From contig NZ_JACHIU010000001.1 in assembly GCF_014207705.1 (NCBI RefSeq), forward strand, positions 1,302,001 to 1,366,000: 64,000 nt of DNA, given 5' to 3'. Below are positions 49,878-59,160 of this stretch, in pieces. Position numbers and translations under genes: made by a program. The DNA is from Sphaerisporangium rubeum. GTDB lineage: Bacteria; Actinomycetota; Actinomycetes; Streptosporangiales; Streptosporangiaceae. Within the stretch, counting starts at the first letter, position 1, and every line of letters starts with the position of its first letter. The notes under the pieces are model-generated. The model did not search any database, was not told the DNA's origin, and worked only from the letters and a program-made list of their open reading frames with translations.

Positions 49878-52736
49878 TCACCCTCGGTTGGTCAGGCCGT
49901 CGCAGGACCGTTCGTAGGGGAGTTGGGGGATGAGGTTCTTCCAGCCCTCAGGAGTGAGATCGGGGCCGGTGAGCCGTCCGCATATCTGCTCGGCGACGCG
50001 TCGGGGGTCGATGTTCCATACCAGTGGCGGGCCGATCCCGGTGGCGACCACGGTCCGGTTCTGTGCGTCGTAGGCCACCGCGACGATCTTGTGATCGGCG
50101 GTCAGACCGGCCAGCAGGGTCTTGTCTCGCATGTTCCAGACGCGCACGGTCTTGTCGTCGCTCGCGCTGATGAGGGTCGCACCGTCCGGTGAGTACACCA
50201 GGTCGTTGATCTGAGCGGTGTGCGCCGACAAGGTGGTGGATACCTTCCTGGTGGCGAGATCATAGAGGCGGATGAGGGTGTCGCCGCTTCCACCCGTGGC
50301 GAGCGTGCGGCCGTCGGGGCTGAAGGCGAGGGCCGGCACACCGCTGCGTTGTGAGAGCCGGTCGTCGGCCAGTGCGTTGCGGCGCGTGTCCCAGAGACGG
50401 ACGATGCCGTCGAAGCTTCCGGCGGCCAGGGTCCGGCCGTCGGGACTGTAGGCCAGTGACTGGACGCCTTGTGTCAGGGCTGTCGCACGAGTTAAGGCGA
50501 GGTCGCCGCCATTGCCTTTGAGTGTCGCGCGAAGTGAGCCGTCCGCCGGGTTCCACAGGCGGACTGTGGGGTCGTAAATGGCGGATGTGGCCAGCGTGCG
50601 GCCGTCAGGACTGAAGGCGATCGCGTTCATCGCACCGTGGTGGTGGGTCGCGATGGTCTTGAGCAACTTCTGATGGGAGACGTCCCACAGGCGCACGGTG
50701 CCGTAACGGTCGGGCTCCGCACCGGACGCGACGGCCAGCAGCGTCCCGTCCCGGCTGAACGCGACGGCCATGGGGATGAGGCCCGGACCAGGAAACGTCG
50801 CGACGCGGCGGCGCGCGGGCATCGAGTAGAGGACGACGTCGGAGTACTCGGCCACCGCCAGCAGGCTCCGGGCCGGTGAGAAGGCCACGGTGACACCAGG
50901 ACTGAATCGGCCGTTGAGGAAGTTGCCGCGCATGTTCCACAACTGGACGACATGGTCGGTGCCGGCGCTGGCCAGCGTCGCGCCGTCAGGGCTGAACTCG
51001 ACACTGCTCACCTGGGCGATGTGGCCGGTCAGATCGGCCAGGAGCCGGTCACCCGCTGCGTGGTCCCAAATCCGCACGTGAGAGTCGTAGCCACCGGCGG
51101 CGAGGAGATTGCCGTCCGGGCTGAACGCGAGGGCGGCGACAGCCCTGCCGAGGTCGTCACCCGTGATGGTGTTCAGCCGCCTGCGCCGGGGGAGGTCCCA
51201 GAGCTGTACTCCGCCGTTCTCGGCCGGCAAGGCCAGGGTGCGGCCGTCGCGGCTGATCGCGAGCGCGGTGTTGAGTTTCGCGGTATGGCGGGTCAGTGAA
51301 CGGGTGAACCGGCGGTGCCGTACGTCCCAGAGTCGCACGGCGCCGTAGGGGGACGCGATGACCAGAGTCCGCGCGTCCGGAGTGAAGGCCGCGTGGCTTC
51401 CCTCGCCGACGTGGAACGGCGCGGCGATCAGACGGCGGTGGACGACATCCCAGACGCGCAGCTTCCCCCCGCCGCTAATGCCGGCCATCAGCCTGCCGTC
51501 GCGGCTGAAGGCGCCAAAGCTGACTTGTTCTACGTCGCCTGTATTCAGCGCGGGGAGAACTCTCGGATGGTCACGATCTGTAACCTCCCACAAGCGGATC
51601 ATTCCCATCATCGTCGCGGCCAAGTTCGTGCCGTCCGGACTGAACGCGACGGTCGTGATGTTCATGGACCTGCCGGGTCCTGCGAGGTTGGGGATCGTGG
51701 TGATCTGCCGATGGGTCGTGGCGTCCCACAACTTCACCTCTCCGTTACTGCTTCCTGTGGCGATCGTCTTCCCGTCCGGGCTGAAGACCGCCTTCCAGAT
51801 AGGCGCGCCGTTCCTCGGGTCGAGCGTGTCGTCGAAATGCTGGTTCTGGGTGCTGAGCAGAGTGCTGATCGCCTGGACGCTGTCCGGAGCCAGGCGGTAG
51901 GCCTCCACCGCCAGTTTGTGCGAGCCAAGGGGGTTACCGGCCGCGTACTGGATGGCCACCATAGGGACGACTTGGCCGGACACCGCCGCGCGAAGCCGTT
52001 GTTCCGCGGCAGCCCTGCTCTCCTGGATCAGGACACCACCTCCGGCCGCCATCAGGATCAGGACGCTCAGCGCGGAGGCAAACCTGATCCTCCCCCTTCT
52101 CCGGTTACGTCGGCTTTGGCGGAGGAAGTCCTGCTCGAGAGGGCCGAGTTGCCGGTTGTGCCCTACGGCCCACGACTCCGCGGACTTCAGGGACACGCCA
52201 CGCAACAGCAGGTGGGGGTCACGGCCCTGCTCGTGCCAGGTCGTGGCCGCAGTCGCCAGCCGTTGACGCAGGCGCAGTTCGTCGCGGTCCTCGGCTATCC
52301 ACTCACGCAGGCGTGGCCAGGCGCGCAGGAGCGCCTCGTGGGATATCTCCGCACCCTTCTCCGTCACGCTGATCAGACGGGCCTCGACCAGTGCGTCCCT
52401 CGCCGCGACGACAGGGCCAGGGACGGCGCCGGCCCTCGCGAGAAGCCCCGGCAGGTCGATCTCGCGCCGGGTGTCCTCCGTCCCCTCGCCGATCTGGACG
52501 CCGGCGAGGAGGATCCTCCTGATGGCCTCGCGTCCCTCGCCGTCCAGGCTGTCGTACACTTCCTCCGCGCTCGTGGTGACCGACTGCCAGATCCCTCCCG
52601 TGGCGCGGTAGCCGGACATGGTGAGGGTCTTGCCCTCTCTGTTCTGCCAGGTGACCAGCAGTGCGTGGGAGAGCAGGGGAAGCGCGCTCAGCATCCCCTC
52701 CTCGCCGGGCCGTAGGTCGTGGAGAAGGAGGTCCAC
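49878..52736 (-). CDS. WD40 half of a split caspase-STAND-WD40 protein
   Basis: The frame continues the upstream caspase/NTPase gene but is separated from it by one TAG at 52797-52799. It holds the end of the STAND module (EEVYDSLDGEGREAIRRIL, ISHEALLRAWPRLREWI), one membrane-like helix (SALSVLILMAAGGGVLI) and about fourteen WD40 repeats (FSPDG...LW/VWD), enough for two seven-bladed propellers that would sense a ligand. GTG 52736 could start a separate product. As one protein the family would be about 1440 residues. Confidence 0.85.
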   Translation of the reverse strand: MDLLLHDLRPGEEGMLSALPLLSHALLVTWQNREGKTLTMSGYRATGGIWQSVTTSAEEVYDSLDGEGREAIRRILLAGVQIGEGTEDTRREIDLPGLLARAGAVPGPVVAARDALVEARLISVTEKGAEISHEALLRAWPRLREWIAEDRDELRLRQRLATAATTWHEQGRDPHLLLRGVSLKSAESWAVGHNRQLGPLEQDFLRQSRRNRRRGRIRFASALSVLILMAAGGGVLIQESRAAAEQRLRAAVSGQVVPMVAIQYAAGNPLGSHKLAVEAYRLAPDSVQAISTLLSTQNQHFDDTLDPRNGAPIWKAVFSPDGKTIATGSSNGEVKLWDATTHRQITTIPNLAGPGRSMNITTVAFSPDGTNLAATMMGMIRLWEVTDRDHPRVLPALNTGDVEQVSFGAFSRDGRLMAGISGGGKLRVWDVVHRRLIAAPFHVGEGSHAAFTPDARTLVIASPYGAVRLWDVRHRRFTRSLTRHTAKLNTALAISRDGRTLALPAENGGVQLWDLPRRRRLNTITGDDLGRAVAALAFSPDGNLLAAGGYDSHVRIWDHAAGDRLLADLTGHIAQVSSVEFSPDGATLASAGTDHVVQLWNMRGNFLNGRFSPGVTVAFSPARSLLAVAEYSDVVLYSMPARRRVATFPGPGLIPMAVAFSRDGTLLAVASGAEPDRYGTVRLWDVSHQKLLKTIATHHHGAMNAIAFSPDGRTLATSAIYDPTVRLWNPADGSLRATLKGNGGDLALTRATALTQGVQSLAYSPDGRTLAAGSFDGIVRLWDTRRNALADDRLSQRSGVPALAFSPDGRTLATGGSGDTLIRLYDLATRKVSTTLSAHTAQINDLVYSPDGATLISASDDKTVRVWNMRDKTLLAGLTADHKIVAVAYDAQNRTVVATGIGPPLVWNIDPRRVAEQICGRLTGPDLTPEGWKNLIPQLPYERSCDGLTNRG

Positions 52737-52796
52737 GAGTCCCGGTTCCAGTGACAGCCCGGCCTCCTCGGCGGGACCCTCGATCGCGCGGCGTAC

Positions 52797-54206
52797 CTAA
52801 GGCCCGGTCATGGGTCCGACCGGCACGTGTCCCCCGCCGAGTGCGGTGAGCAGGCCGGGATACGCCAGGCAGTGGCCGTAGAAGTCGGCTCGGACGGCCG
52901 GTACGACCAGTGCATGGGAAGGGTCGGCTGCGCACAGCGCGGAGATGAAGGCGTTTCGCTCGGCCGGGTCCTGGCAACGGGTGAAAACCTCCTCGAACTG
53001 GTCGACGACGAGGATCAGGCGGTCCGTGGGGCGGTCCCGGTTCTTCAACGTTCTTTCGATGAGGCGGTTCACGGCATGCGGAGCGTCGGCGATCTCACCG
53101 GCCGCGTCGTCGGCCTCCTCAGTGGACATCGCCTGGACCAGCGCGGTCATGGGGCTGTCGCCGGGGGTGAGGATGAGAGGCAGCCAGCCGTCCTCGGCGC
53201 GGGACAGTGCCTGCAACAGGCCCGCCTGCAGAACTGAGGACTTTCCCGAACCTGACGGGCCGATCACGAACAGCGGACCCGTTCGCCGGGTGCCGACGGC
53301 CCGCACGAGTTCCTCGACCAGCTCCTCTCTGCCGAAGAAGAAGCGCGCGTCGTCGGAGGTGAACGCGAACGGTTTCAATCCCCGGTAGGGACAGGGGCTC
53401 TCGGCCGGAGGTTTTTTGGGTCCGATACCGGGAGGTGTGTAGGCCCGATTCTGGGTGAGGGTGATTTCCCCCGCGCGTCCGAAATGCTGAGGAAAGTGCT
53501 GCGGAAATCCGCGCCTGGGTAGTTCCCGGTCGAGATAGCGGCTGATGTCGTCCAGGCTCAGCATGCGTGGACCGAGTTCGTCGCCCTCGCGCAGGACGGT
53601 GAGCAGGCATCCGGTGTACGCGGTGTGCCGCGCACCCAGGGGAGCCAGGGCTTGTTCGTCTCGGGCGGCGGACGCGAGCAGGTGGCTGCGCCGCACCCGC
53701 ATGCGGCCGAAGGCGTCGCTGATGCCGCGCACCGCCGCGCCGTTCGCCCGTCCGGCGAAGCAGCAGTCCAGGACGACGATGATCGTTTCCGCTGGGCTGG
53801 CGATGAGCGCCTCACGCACCGCGGAGTACGGCAGCGCCTTGTACATGAGCCCCGCGCTCGCCCCGTCGGTGGCGGATGTGGCGAGGTAGAGCTCACCGTC
53901 CGCGTCGAGGAGCCCGTGTCCCACGAAGGAGAACAGAAACGTGCCGCGCGCCTGCGAGGCCGCTCTGGCCAGTGTGCTTCTCAGTTCGGCCGGGCCCGCC
54001 GGATCCAAGAGTATTTCCAGGTGGCCGGGGGCGAGGCCGCAGTACTCCACCAGAGCCTGTCCCAGGTCCAGCGCCGTCGCGGCGGCAGCTTCCACGTCCG
54101 GAAGGGTGGATTGCGGGACATGGCGGCCGGTGCCGACCACGAGCGCGCGGCTTCCCGCGTGTTCCAGCGCTCGGCCGGCCCGGTCCGCTCCGGGGACGGT
54201 CGTCAC
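52797..54206 (-). CDS. Caspase-like + STAND NTPase, N-terminal half (amber-truncated)
   Basis: 469 residues from GTG 54206. The caspase-like peptidase domain (1-250) has His97 (FVGHG) and Cys149 (VVLDCCFAG). The STAND NTPase follows: PCPYRGLKPF, FFGREELVEEL, Walker A GPSGSGKSS (316-324) and Walker B LILVVDQFEE (397-406). It ends at TAG 52797 after VGPMTGP, where relatives continue with T-x-x-E/D-L-R-x-A-I-E-G. The next codons in the same frame read VRRAIEGPAEEAG, so a single GAG-to-TAG change would explain the break. Coupled to EACC1 by GTGA. Likely an abortive-infection effector. Confidence 0.85.
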   Translation of the reverse strand: MTTVPGADRAGRALEHAGSRALVVGTGRHVPQSTLPDVEAAAATALDLGQALVEYCGLAPGHLEILLDPAGPAELRSTLARAASQARGTFLFSFVGHGLLDADGELYLATSATDGASAGLMYKALPYSAVREALIASPAETIIVVLDCCFAGRANGAAVRGISDAFGRMRVRRSHLLASAARDEQALAPLGARHTAYTGCLLTVLREGDELGPRMLSLDDISRYLDRELPRRGFPQHFPQHFGRAGEITLTQNRAYTPPGIGPKKPPAESPCPYRGLKPFAFTSDDARFFFGREELVEELVRAVGTRRTGPLFVIGPSGSGKSSVLQAGLLQALSRAEDGWLPLILTPGDSPMTALVQAMSTEEADDAAGEIADAPHAVNRLIERTLKNRDRPTDRLILVVDQFEEVFTRCQDPAERNAFISALCAADPSHALVVPAVRADFYGHCLAYPGLLTALGGGHVPVGPMTGP

Positions 54207-54610
54207 CCGCGCTCCGAGGGCTCTGGCAACTCCCGGTCCTGCGTCCGGTGAGTTCCTTTGTCCCCACCCATGGTGTCTTCGAGCCGGCGCGTCAGCTCTG
54301 TGAGTTGTGCCGAGTCGAGCCTTCGGACGTTCCTGGCGGTGAGCGTGATCTCCCCGCCGTCCGGCCGGCGGACCGTGATCTCCACGTCTCCCACTCGCCG
54401 CCGCAGCCACGCCACCAGTGCGCTCGCCAGTGCGGTGGCGGCTCCCCCCTGGCCGACGGCGGCGACGAGCACCTCAAGCGTCCCAAGGCGGCCCGGGCCG
54501 GGTGGGGTCCCCTGGTTCCGTATCTGCTTGAGTAAGTCAGGGTCTTTGTTCAGCCAGCGGCGCAGAGCGTCGACGCTCTCCTCGCCTGAGACGGCGATCT
54601 GCACATCCAT
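54203..54610 (-). CDS. EACC1-type effector-associated protein
   Basis: A 135-residue protein with the EACC1 pattern: DVQIAVSGEESVDALRRWL, a hydrophobic glycine-rich middle (TLEVLVAAVGQGGAATALASALVAWL, split helix) and VEITVRRPDGGEITLTARN. EACC1 proteins are constant partners of caspase- or trypsin-headed STAND conflict systems and are thought to couple threat sensing to the effector. Start at ATG 54610, 7 nt after TAGTGT. The stop overlaps the caspase start, so this is the first gene of the operon. Confidence 0.88.
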   Translation of the reverse strand: MDVQIAVSGEESVDALRRWLNKDPDLLKQIRNQGTPPGPGRLGTLEVLVAAVGQGGAATALASALVAWLRRRVGDVEITVRRPDGGEITLTARNVRRLDSAQLTELTRRLEDTMGGDKGTHRTQDRELPEPSERG

Positions 54611-54617
54611 GACGTCC

Positions 54618-54623
54618 ACACTA
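54618..54623 (-). promoter_or_regulatory. -10 hexamer of the EACC1-caspase operon (leaderless)
   Basis: Minus-strand TAGTGT ends 7 nt before the ATG at 54610. The remaining sequence to 54798 is AT-richer than the surroundings and holds no gene. Confidence 0.45.
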
Positions 54624-54798
54624 CAAAGATTCTCCCTATTGGCGGCATGTACCACGAATCATTACGCACAGGAGGCCGATCTGATCTTTATTGCGGTGCC
54701 GGATGAGGGATTTCGCATTCTTTGATTGATAATTCGGCTTTGTGTGAGATTGGAGGGATTCATATTTTCAGTCCCCTGGCCGGCGGGCCCGGTTGTGT

Positions 54799-57321
54799 TC
54801 AGGTCGAGATGGCGAGGGTTTCCGCCGGTGTTTTCCTCATGGCCTGGTGGGTGGCGGCGAGGGTGACAGGGATGATCAGGGACGTCACCACGGCGAGGAG
54901 GCTGAGGACGGTCAGGATCGGGGTGGGGTGGAGGAGGGTGCCGGAGGTCGCGGTCGTCGTGGGGATGATCGCGGCGGCGGCCACGATCAGGCCTGCGGTG
55001 ATGCCTGTGGTGGTCAGCAACAGGATTTCGGTGGTGAGGGTGGTTCGGACCTGGCGGCGGGTTGCTCCGGAGAGGCGGAGCAGGGCCAGTTCGCGGCGGC
55101 GGGTGAGGATCGAGATGCCGAGGGTGTTGACGACGGCTATCGCCGCGTAGGCGATGGTGATGGCGACCATCAGGGAGTTGACGGTTCCCTGTACGCCGGC
55201 GCCTTGGTTGAGGACGGTTTCGATGGCGGTGCGGTCGCCGACGGTCGTGCCGGGGGTGCCGGCCAGTGCCGAGAGGAGTGCTTGCCGGGTTTCTCCAGGG
55301 TTTTCGGGGTGGACGGTGATGAGCAACTGGGGGACGTGGCGAGATGAGGTGTGCGCGGCCAGAAGGCGGTGGGGGAGGAGCAGGGTTTCGTAGCCGGAGC
55401 GGTCGGCGTAGGTCGCGACCAGGCGCAGGGGTGCGGAGGCGCCGTCGCCGAAGCGGAAGGTGAGGGTGTCGCCGACTGCGAGGGCCAGGGTTTCGGCGGT
55501 CGCCTGGGGCAGCGCGATGGTGTCGCCGGTGAGGCCGGACAGGGAGCCGGTGACGACCGGGGTGGTGAGGACCTTGGTCGCTGCGTCGGCGGTCACGCCG
55601 CGGACGGGCCAGGGCCGGTCGCGGTGGGAGGGGTCGTAGGGGTGTTCGATCCAGCCGCCGCTGGTCACGAACGCGCTCGCGGCTTCGACGCCTTCGACGG
55701 TGCTTACCTGGTGGATGAGTTTCTCGTCGGCGCCACCGGGGACCTGGACGACGAGGTCCGCGCGGATGCTCGCGATCGATGCGTCTCGTTGTGCCTGGAG
55801 TTGGATCGACTGTGCGACCAGGTTGCCGGCGCCGATGCCGACGACGAGTGCGATGGAGGTGACGACGGTGGCGGTCTCGGCGGCGCGTGCGCGGGTGTTG
55901 TGGACGGCGAGGCCGGCCAGGGAGCCGGCGCGCAGGCGTGCGACCCCTCGCAGCAGGGGGAGGACGGCTCGGAGCACGGCGGGGGCGAGGAGCGCCACGG
56001 CGATGCTGCCGGTGAGTACGGCGGGTCCGCTGGTGGCGGAGGTCAGGGCCGGGCTCATCAGGCTGGTGAGGACGGCCAGGGCCACGGTGCCGAGTGCGAA
56101 CAGGACGCCGAGGATCCAGCGCAGCGGGCCGACTCGGGAAGAGCCGACTCGGGAAGAGGGGAGGTCGGCTTCCCGTAGCGCGTCGATCGCTCGTGCGCGC
56201 AGGGCCGGTCGTGCCGCGACGCGTGCCGCCGTCCACGTCACCAGCAGTGTGGTGGCCGTCGCGACGGCGAACGGCAGGGGGCCGATGCTCAGGGAGAGCA
56301 TGTCCGGCACGATGCCGTTGCCGGTCAGCAGGGTGAACACCAGCGTCGTCAGAGGGACGCCGAGGACCAGGCCGGTCAGCACGCCTGCGAGGCTCACGAT
56401 CATCGTCTCGGCGACGATCAGCCTGCGTGCTTGTCTCCCGGTGGCGCCACTGGCGCGCAACAGGCTGATCTCCCGGCTTCGCTGACGCACGGAGAGGCTG
56501 ATGAGGGCCGATACGACGGTGGCCAGCACCACCAGGACGATGCCGCCGAAGACGGCGCCGATGACGATCGTCGAGGTGCGGGAGGCGGCCACCGCGGGGT
56601 CTTCCGCTGCGCCTCGCTGGTCGCCCGTCAGCACCCGGACGCCGTCGGCCGAGGCGGCGATGCGCGCGGTGATCCGGTCGATGTCGGCGCCGGGGTCCGG
56701 CAGGACGGCGACGGCGTCGGGTCTGCCGTCTCCGCTGAGCGCGGTGGCGCGTGTGTCGGTGAAGAACAGCGTGACGGGGGAGTCCGGGTCTCCCGCGATG
56801 CCGGCGACGCGGTAGGTCGCGTCGGCCAGACGCACCGTGTCACCTGGTGCGGTTCGTAACCGCCGCGCCAGTGCGGGGGTCACCACGATCTCGTCGTCGG
56901 CGGCGGGTTTCCCGCCTTCGGTCAAGGCGAAGGGGCCGAGGGCCGCCGAGGTCCAGTTCTGGCCGGTCAGCGTGCCGGTGGGGCCTGCTACCGAGAGGAG
57001 GAAGACCGGCACACCGGCGGCCACTCCGTCGATCCTGGCTGTCGTTCCGATGACGGCCGGGTCCAGGCGGTGCCGTTCGGGGTAAGGACGGTAGTCGGTG
57101 GTGGGACGGCCGCGCTCGTCGAGCATGCGGTAGCTCGGTTCGCCGATGAGGACGATCGGCGCGGACGTCAGGCGTTTCGGCGGTGCGGCCAGCCGGATGC
57201 CGGTCTCGAACAGTGAACCCGACAGAAGAACCAGAGCGGCGCCGAGCATCGCGGCCATGAAGATCGCGCTCAGCGCGGCGAGCCGTCGCCGGACACCGCT
57301 CAGCACCAGGGGCCACATCAT
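54799..57321 (-). CDS. FtsX-like ABC transporter permease (MacB type)
   Basis: An 840-residue permease with an N-terminal helix, a periplasm-side MacB-like domain, a first FtsX block of three helices (about 255-370), a central four-helix linker with a second extracellular domain, and a final FtsX block (about 700-830) containing VNTLGISILTRRRELALLRLSGATRRQVR. The first block has RSREISLLRASGATGRQARR. These permeases pair with a cytoplasmic ATPase and export peptides or lipids or act as mechanotransmitters. Starts at ATG 57321 or 57318 with an AGAGGAA site, within a 68-bp triplication. Confidence 0.92.
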   Translation of the reverse strand: MMWPLVLSGVRRRLAALSAIFMAAMLGAALVLLSGSLFETGIRLAAPPKRLTSAPIVLIGEPSYRMLDERGRPTTDYRPYPERHRLDPAVIGTTARIDGVAAGVPVFLLSVAGPTGTLTGQNWTSAALGPFALTEGGKPAADDEIVVTPALARRLRTAPGDTVRLADATYRVAGIAGDPDSPVTLFFTDTRATALSGDGRPDAVAVLPDPGADIDRITARIAASADGVRVLTGDQRGAAEDPAVAASRTSTIVIGAVFGGIVLVVLATVVSALISLSVRQRSREISLLRASGATGRQARRLIVAETMIVSLAGVLTGLVLGVPLTTLVFTLLTGNGIVPDMLSLSIGPLPFAVATATTLLVTWTAARVAARPALRARAIDALREADLPSSRVGSSRVGPLRWILGVLFALGTVALAVLTSLMSPALTSATSGPAVLTGSIAVALLAPAVLRAVLPLLRGVARLRAGSLAGLAVHNTRARAAETATVVTSIALVVGIGAGNLVAQSIQLQAQRDASIASIRADLVVQVPGGADEKLIHQVSTVEGVEAASAFVTSGGWIEHPYDPSHRDRPWPVRGVTADAATKVLTTPVVTGSLSGLTGDTIALPQATAETLALAVGDTLTFRFGDGASAPLRLVATYADRSGYETLLLPHRLLAAHTSSRHVPQLLITVHPENPGETRQALLSALAGTPGTTVGDRTAIETVLNQGAGVQGTVNSLMVAITIAYAAIAVVNTLGISILTRRRELALLRLSGATRRQVRTTLTTEILLLTTTGITAGLIVAAAAIIPTTTATSGTLLHPTPILTVLSLLAVVTSLIIPVTLAATHQAMRKTPAETLAIST

Positions 57322-57454
57322 CGGGTTCCTCTCGCGCTCGGTACGGCGAGCTGTCGCCGTACGCCGCTCAGTGCCGGCGGCCACATGATCGGGTTCCTTT
57401 CGTGCTCGGTGTGGCGGTTTGTCGCGGTACGTCGCTCAGGGCCGGCGGCCACAT
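57251..57454 (-). repeat. 68-bp triplication of the permease start region
   Basis: The ATG of the sequence ATGTGGCC occurs at 57454, 57386 and 57318 on the minus strand, each followed by CTGAGCG-like codons and preceded by a GGAACCCG or GGAGCCCG site. As 68 is not a multiple of three, the first two copies encode only short peptides (28 and 22 residues). The first ATG overlaps the ATPase stop (TGATG). Confidence 0.85.
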
Positions 57455-58230
57455 CAGCGGGCTCCTGTGGCGGGTCGTGCGGCGAGGCCGACGAGGCGGT
57501 CGGCCACCTGGGTGGCCGTGGGCCGGGTCATGTGGTCGGCGATGCGGCCGTCGACCAGGAAGACGACGGTGTCGGCGAAGGAGGCGGCGACGGGGTCGTG
57601 GGTGGTCATCATGATCGTCTGGCCGGTCTCGTCGACGGCGGAGCGCAGCAGCGCGAGGATCCGGCCGGCGGTGGCGGTGTCGAGAGCGCCGGTCGGCTCG
57701 TCGGCGAACAGCACCTCCGCGCCGCCGGCCACGGCCCGTGCGATCGCCACTCGCTGTTGCTGTCCGCCGGAGAGCTCGGCCGGCAGGTGGTGTGCGCGGT
57801 CGGCGAGGCCCACTCGCTCGATGGCCTCCATGACGGCGTGCGGGTCGGGTCTGCGTCCGGCGAGGACGTATGGCAGGCCGACGTTCTGGGTGACGTTCAG
57901 GGTCGGCATCAGGTTGAAGGACTGGAACACGAACGCGGCTCGCTCGCGGCGCAGGACCGTCAGCTGGTCCTCGGTCAGTCCGTCCAACGGCCGGTCCGCC
58001 AGCACCACGCTGCCGGAGGTCGGCGCGTCCAGGCCCGCCGCGCAGTGCAGCAGGGTGCTCTTCCCGGAGCCCGACGGGCCCATCACCGCGGTGAACGTCC
58101 CCGCGGGCAGGGCCAGGCTGAGCTCGTCGAGCGCGCGGACCGCGCGGCCGGACCTGCCGTACACCTTGGTCACCTGATGGAGCTGCACAGGGGTGCGCGA
58201 CCGTGGCCGGGTCGGGAAACGCGAGCTCAT
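57454..58230 (-). CDS. ABC transporter ATP-binding protein (MacB/LolD type)
   Basis: A 258-residue ATPase: Walker A GPSGSGKST (near 49), Q-loop FVFQSFNLMPTL, signature LSGGQQQR, Walker B VLFADEPTGALD, and H-loop TTHDP. Partner of the downstream permease. Start at ATG 58230 with an AGAGG site. It is divergent from a TetR gene with an operator-like dyad between, so the transporter is probably repressed by that regulator. Confidence 0.95.
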   Translation of the reverse strand: MSSRFPTRPRSRTPVQLHQVTKVYGRSGRAVRALDELSLALPAGTFTAVMGPSGSGKSTLLHCAAGLDAPTSGSVVLADRPLDGLTEDQLTVLRRERAAFVFQSFNLMPTLNVTQNVGLPYVLAGRRPDPHAVMEAIERVGLADRAHHLPAELSGGQQQRVAIARAVAGGAEVLFADEPTGALDTATAGRILALLRSAVDETGQTIMMTTHDPVAASFADTVVFLVDGRIADHMTRPTATQVADRLVGLAARPATGAR

Positions 58231-58241
58231 GACGGTACCTC

Positions 58242-58280
58242 TTCTGTATATGGCTCTCACTGTTCAATGGTTATACAGAA
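58242..58280. promoter_or_regulatory. TTCTGTATA dyad between the ABC operon and the tetR gene
   Basis: TTCTGTATA (58242-58250) and TATACAGAA (58272-58280) are exact complements 21 nt apart. A second pair, CTGTTCAATGG and CCATGAACAG, interleaves with them (58260-58299). Likely operator of the adjacent TetR protein. Confidence 0.6.
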
Positions 58281-58300
58281 AAGTTTAGCCCATGAACAGT

Positions 58301-58306
58301 TAGGAT
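58301..58306 (+). promoter_or_regulatory. -10 hexamer of the tetR gene (leaderless)
   Basis: TAGGAT ends 6 nt before the ATG at 58313. Confidence 0.5.
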
Positions 58307-58312
58307 GCCGTC

Positions 58313-59074
58313 ATGCCGTCCAGCACATCCGAAGGCCCCCCGCCGGGCTCCCTGCCGAGCGGGCTGCGCCGCGCCTGGGGGATCGCCGACCCCGCTCCCG
58401 GCCGCGGTCCCAAGGCGTCGCTGAGCGTCGACGTCATCGTCGACGCGGCCGTGGCTCTCGGGGACGCCGAGGGAATCGGCGGCGTGTCCCTGACCCGGGT
58501 CGCCGGCCGGCTGGGGGTCACCCCCAATGCCCTCTACCGTTACCTCGACTCACGTGACGAGCTCCATCTCCTCGCCGCCGAGCGCGCCATCGGCACCCCC
58601 GGCCCTCTTCCGGAGTCCCCCCGCTGGCAGGACCGGACCGCCGCGTGGGCCCACGCGCTGCGCGCACGGTACGCGGAGCACCCATGGCTCGCGGACCTCG
58701 CGATCCGCCTCCCTCTCGCCCCCAACGCACTCGCCTGGTTCGAGGCGCTTCTCGACGCGCTGCGCTCGGCACCCCTCGAGCTGGCCGACAAGGTCCGCAC
58801 CGCGGTCCTGCTCGACGGTTTCGTACGCGCCAGCGCCGTCGCCGCACGCGACCTCGCCACCGGCGGCGCGCCGCTGGACGAGGGTCACGCCGCCATGCCG
58901 GCCATGGGTGAGCTCCTGGCCCGGCGCGGCCTGACGCAGGTCGCCGAGGTGCTGGCGTCAGGCCTCTACCAGGAGCCGCCGGACCGGACCAACGACGCCG
59001 ACTTCCGCTTCGGGCTCGACCGGATCATCGCGGGAATCGACGCGCTCGCGTCCCGGCCGTCCCACGGCACGTGA
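58313..59074 (+). CDS. TetR-family regulator of the adjacent ABC transporter
   Basis: A 253-residue TetR protein with an unusually long N-terminal extension (1-38) before the helix-turn-helix ([40 protein letters not shown] split over helices). The C-terminal ligand domain is of the TetR_C_1 (tetracycline-repressor-like) type. Divergent to the ABC operon; a dyad overlaps the shared promoters. Confidence 0.92.
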   Translation: MPSSTSEGPPPGSLPSGLRRAWGIADPAPGRGPKASLSVDVIVDAAVALGDAEGIGGVSLTRVAGRLGVTPNALYRYLDSRDELHLLAAERAIGTPGPLPESPRWQDRTAAWAHALRARYAEHPWLADLAIRLPLAPNALAWFEALLDALRSAPLELADKVRTAVLLDGFVRASAVAARDLATGGAPLDEGHAAMPAMGELLARRGLTQVAEVLASGLYQEPPDRTNDADFRFGLDRIIAGIDALASRPSHGT

Positions 59075-59160
59075 GGCGACCGCGCGCCGCGTCTGATGAT
59101 CCAGGCGGTGCGACACAGGGAAGCGCCGGTGATCAGCGGTGTCGGTGCCCCCGGTCATGG

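Noticed and set aside
49878-52736. Stand-alone WD40 gene unrelated to the caspase gene
   Set aside because: The same frame continues without a break except for one TAG, and the N-terminal residues are the missing part of the STAND module.
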